Part shown: piece by piece, positions 63,343 through 64,000 of the stretch
Layout of the letters: every line of letters begins with the position of its first letter
Position numbering within the stretch: position 1 is the first letter of the stretch
Assembly: GCA_025642075.2 (NCBI GenBank)
Contig: JAODUO010000540.1
Span: forward strand, 60,001 to 124,000
DNA length: 64,000 nucleotides
Source: Ridgeia piscesae
Lineage: Eukaryota > Annelida > Polychaeta > Sabellida > Siboglinidae
Reading direction: 5' to 3'
Notes under the pieces: generated by a model
Told to the model about the DNA's origin: nothing
Seen by the model: only the letters and a program-made list of their open reading frames with translations
The model's database searches: none
Program-made: the position numbers and the translations under genes

Positions 63343-63415
63343 GGTGTCGCCTGGCGCAATGGTTGGTTAGTTATCCGCCACGAGGATTGTGGTTGAAACC
63401 CTGCATCAGTTTCGA
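63343..63415 (+). repeat. tRNA-like SINE head
   Basis: GGTGTCGCCTGGCGCAATGG contains an A-box-like TGGCGCAATGG, and 30-40 bases on lies GGTTGAAACCC, a B-box-like motif. It cannot fold as a full tRNA, so a SINE head is the likely origin. The body was not traced. Confidence 0.5.
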
Positions 63416-63652
63416 GCCTTGGGCAATATCGTTCATTCTGCAGTGCTGCAATTTAATCTGCTGTATGGGTATGTATACTTGGCGTTAGACAGGTATGATA
63501 ATTTGTAAACGGAATTCAACGAGTTGTCGTGGTTCAGTATTGACAGCGTGGCTGGATGTTTCTCATAAAAGTAATTATAATAATAATAATAATAATATGG
63601 TGTTCCGTTGCGTAGATTTACCAAGGAATAAAAATTGGTTTGAACAGTACCA

Positions 63653-63674
63653 TGCACGCACGCACGCACGCACA

Positions 63675-63725
<51 letters not shown>

Positions 63726-63782
63726 GCGCACGCGCACGCGCACGCACGCACACACACACACACGCACACACACACACACACA
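63653..63782. repeat. (GCAC)n/(CA)n microsatellite
   Basis: GCAC tetranucleotides, a GCGCAC stretch, then CA dinucleotides. It is in the intron upstream of the first visible cyclase exon. Confidence 0.95.
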
Positions 63783-64000
63783 ATATTACCAGGCTTCGCA
63801 AATAATGACCAGAATTTGTTGACGACATAGTCCGTAACAAGTTCATAAACGGAACAGAAACAGTCTCGATGACGTCATCGCTATTTGTGTGCCCAATCTA
63901 CCCAACAACCAGTTGAAGAAACGTCGCCGAGGTGAGTGGGTGAGTTGTATGTACTGCACACTTCAGATTCTGCGTAGTAACCGATTATTCACAAATAACC
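63783..64000. other. Cyclase intron at the window edge, nothing recognised
   Basis: No exon of the kinase N-lobe could be found before the window ends. Confidence 0.5.

Overview
This is a window of an animal nuclear genome, not a bacterial or viral one. The genes are split into short exons with GT-AG introns, and most of the sequence is intron or intergenic DNA rich in microsatellites, minisatellites, tRNA-derived SINEs and short inverted-repeat transposons. The proteins match conserved bilaterian families. The repeat style, the AT-rich DNA and a sharp contrast in CpG content between genes suggest a marine invertebrate, possibly a mollusc or another lophotrochozoan. The species cannot be named from the sequence alone.

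Three genes can be read exon by exon. (1) A complete fatty acyl-CoA reductase of the FAR1/FAR2 type lies on the minus strand. Its 11 coding exons run from 26280 down to 14149, stay in phase, and give 515 residues. (2) A homologue of CCDC91 (p56, a GGA-binding coiled-coil protein of the trans-Golgi network) lies on the plus strand. Thirteen exons between 38181 and 55069 give about 508 residues; the start codon is probably in a short upstream exon, perhaps at 37070-37072. (3) The 3' half of a receptor-type guanylyl cyclase lies on the minus strand. Eight exons from 63290 down to 57522 carry the end of the kinase-homology domain, the linker helix and the whole cyclase domain. Its extracellular and membrane parts lie beyond the right edge.

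Layout: 1-14148 holds no recognisable gene, only TA microsatellites and a foldback element. 14149-26288 is the reductase. 26289-37000 is reductase 5' intron or intergenic DNA, with a palindrome-bearing minisatellite. 37000-55069 is the CCDC91 homologue; its introns contain a 1.2-kb CA array, a pogo-like element, a 6.5-kb satellite of 40-bp units and a 1.6-kb minisatellite of 29-bp units. 55070-57521 is a convergent intergenic gap. 57522-64000 is the cyclase. The first two genes are divergent, the last two convergent.

The three genes do not form a pathway: ether-lipid synthesis at peroxisomes, Golgi sorting, and cGMP signalling at the plasma membrane. The most notable points are the CCDC91-FAR neighbourhood, which recalls human 12p11.22; a tandem repeat that copies a splice acceptor and exon start; a GC-AG intron filled by a minisatellite; and a contrast in CpG content that suggests two germline methylation classes. 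I found no undescribed multi-gene system.
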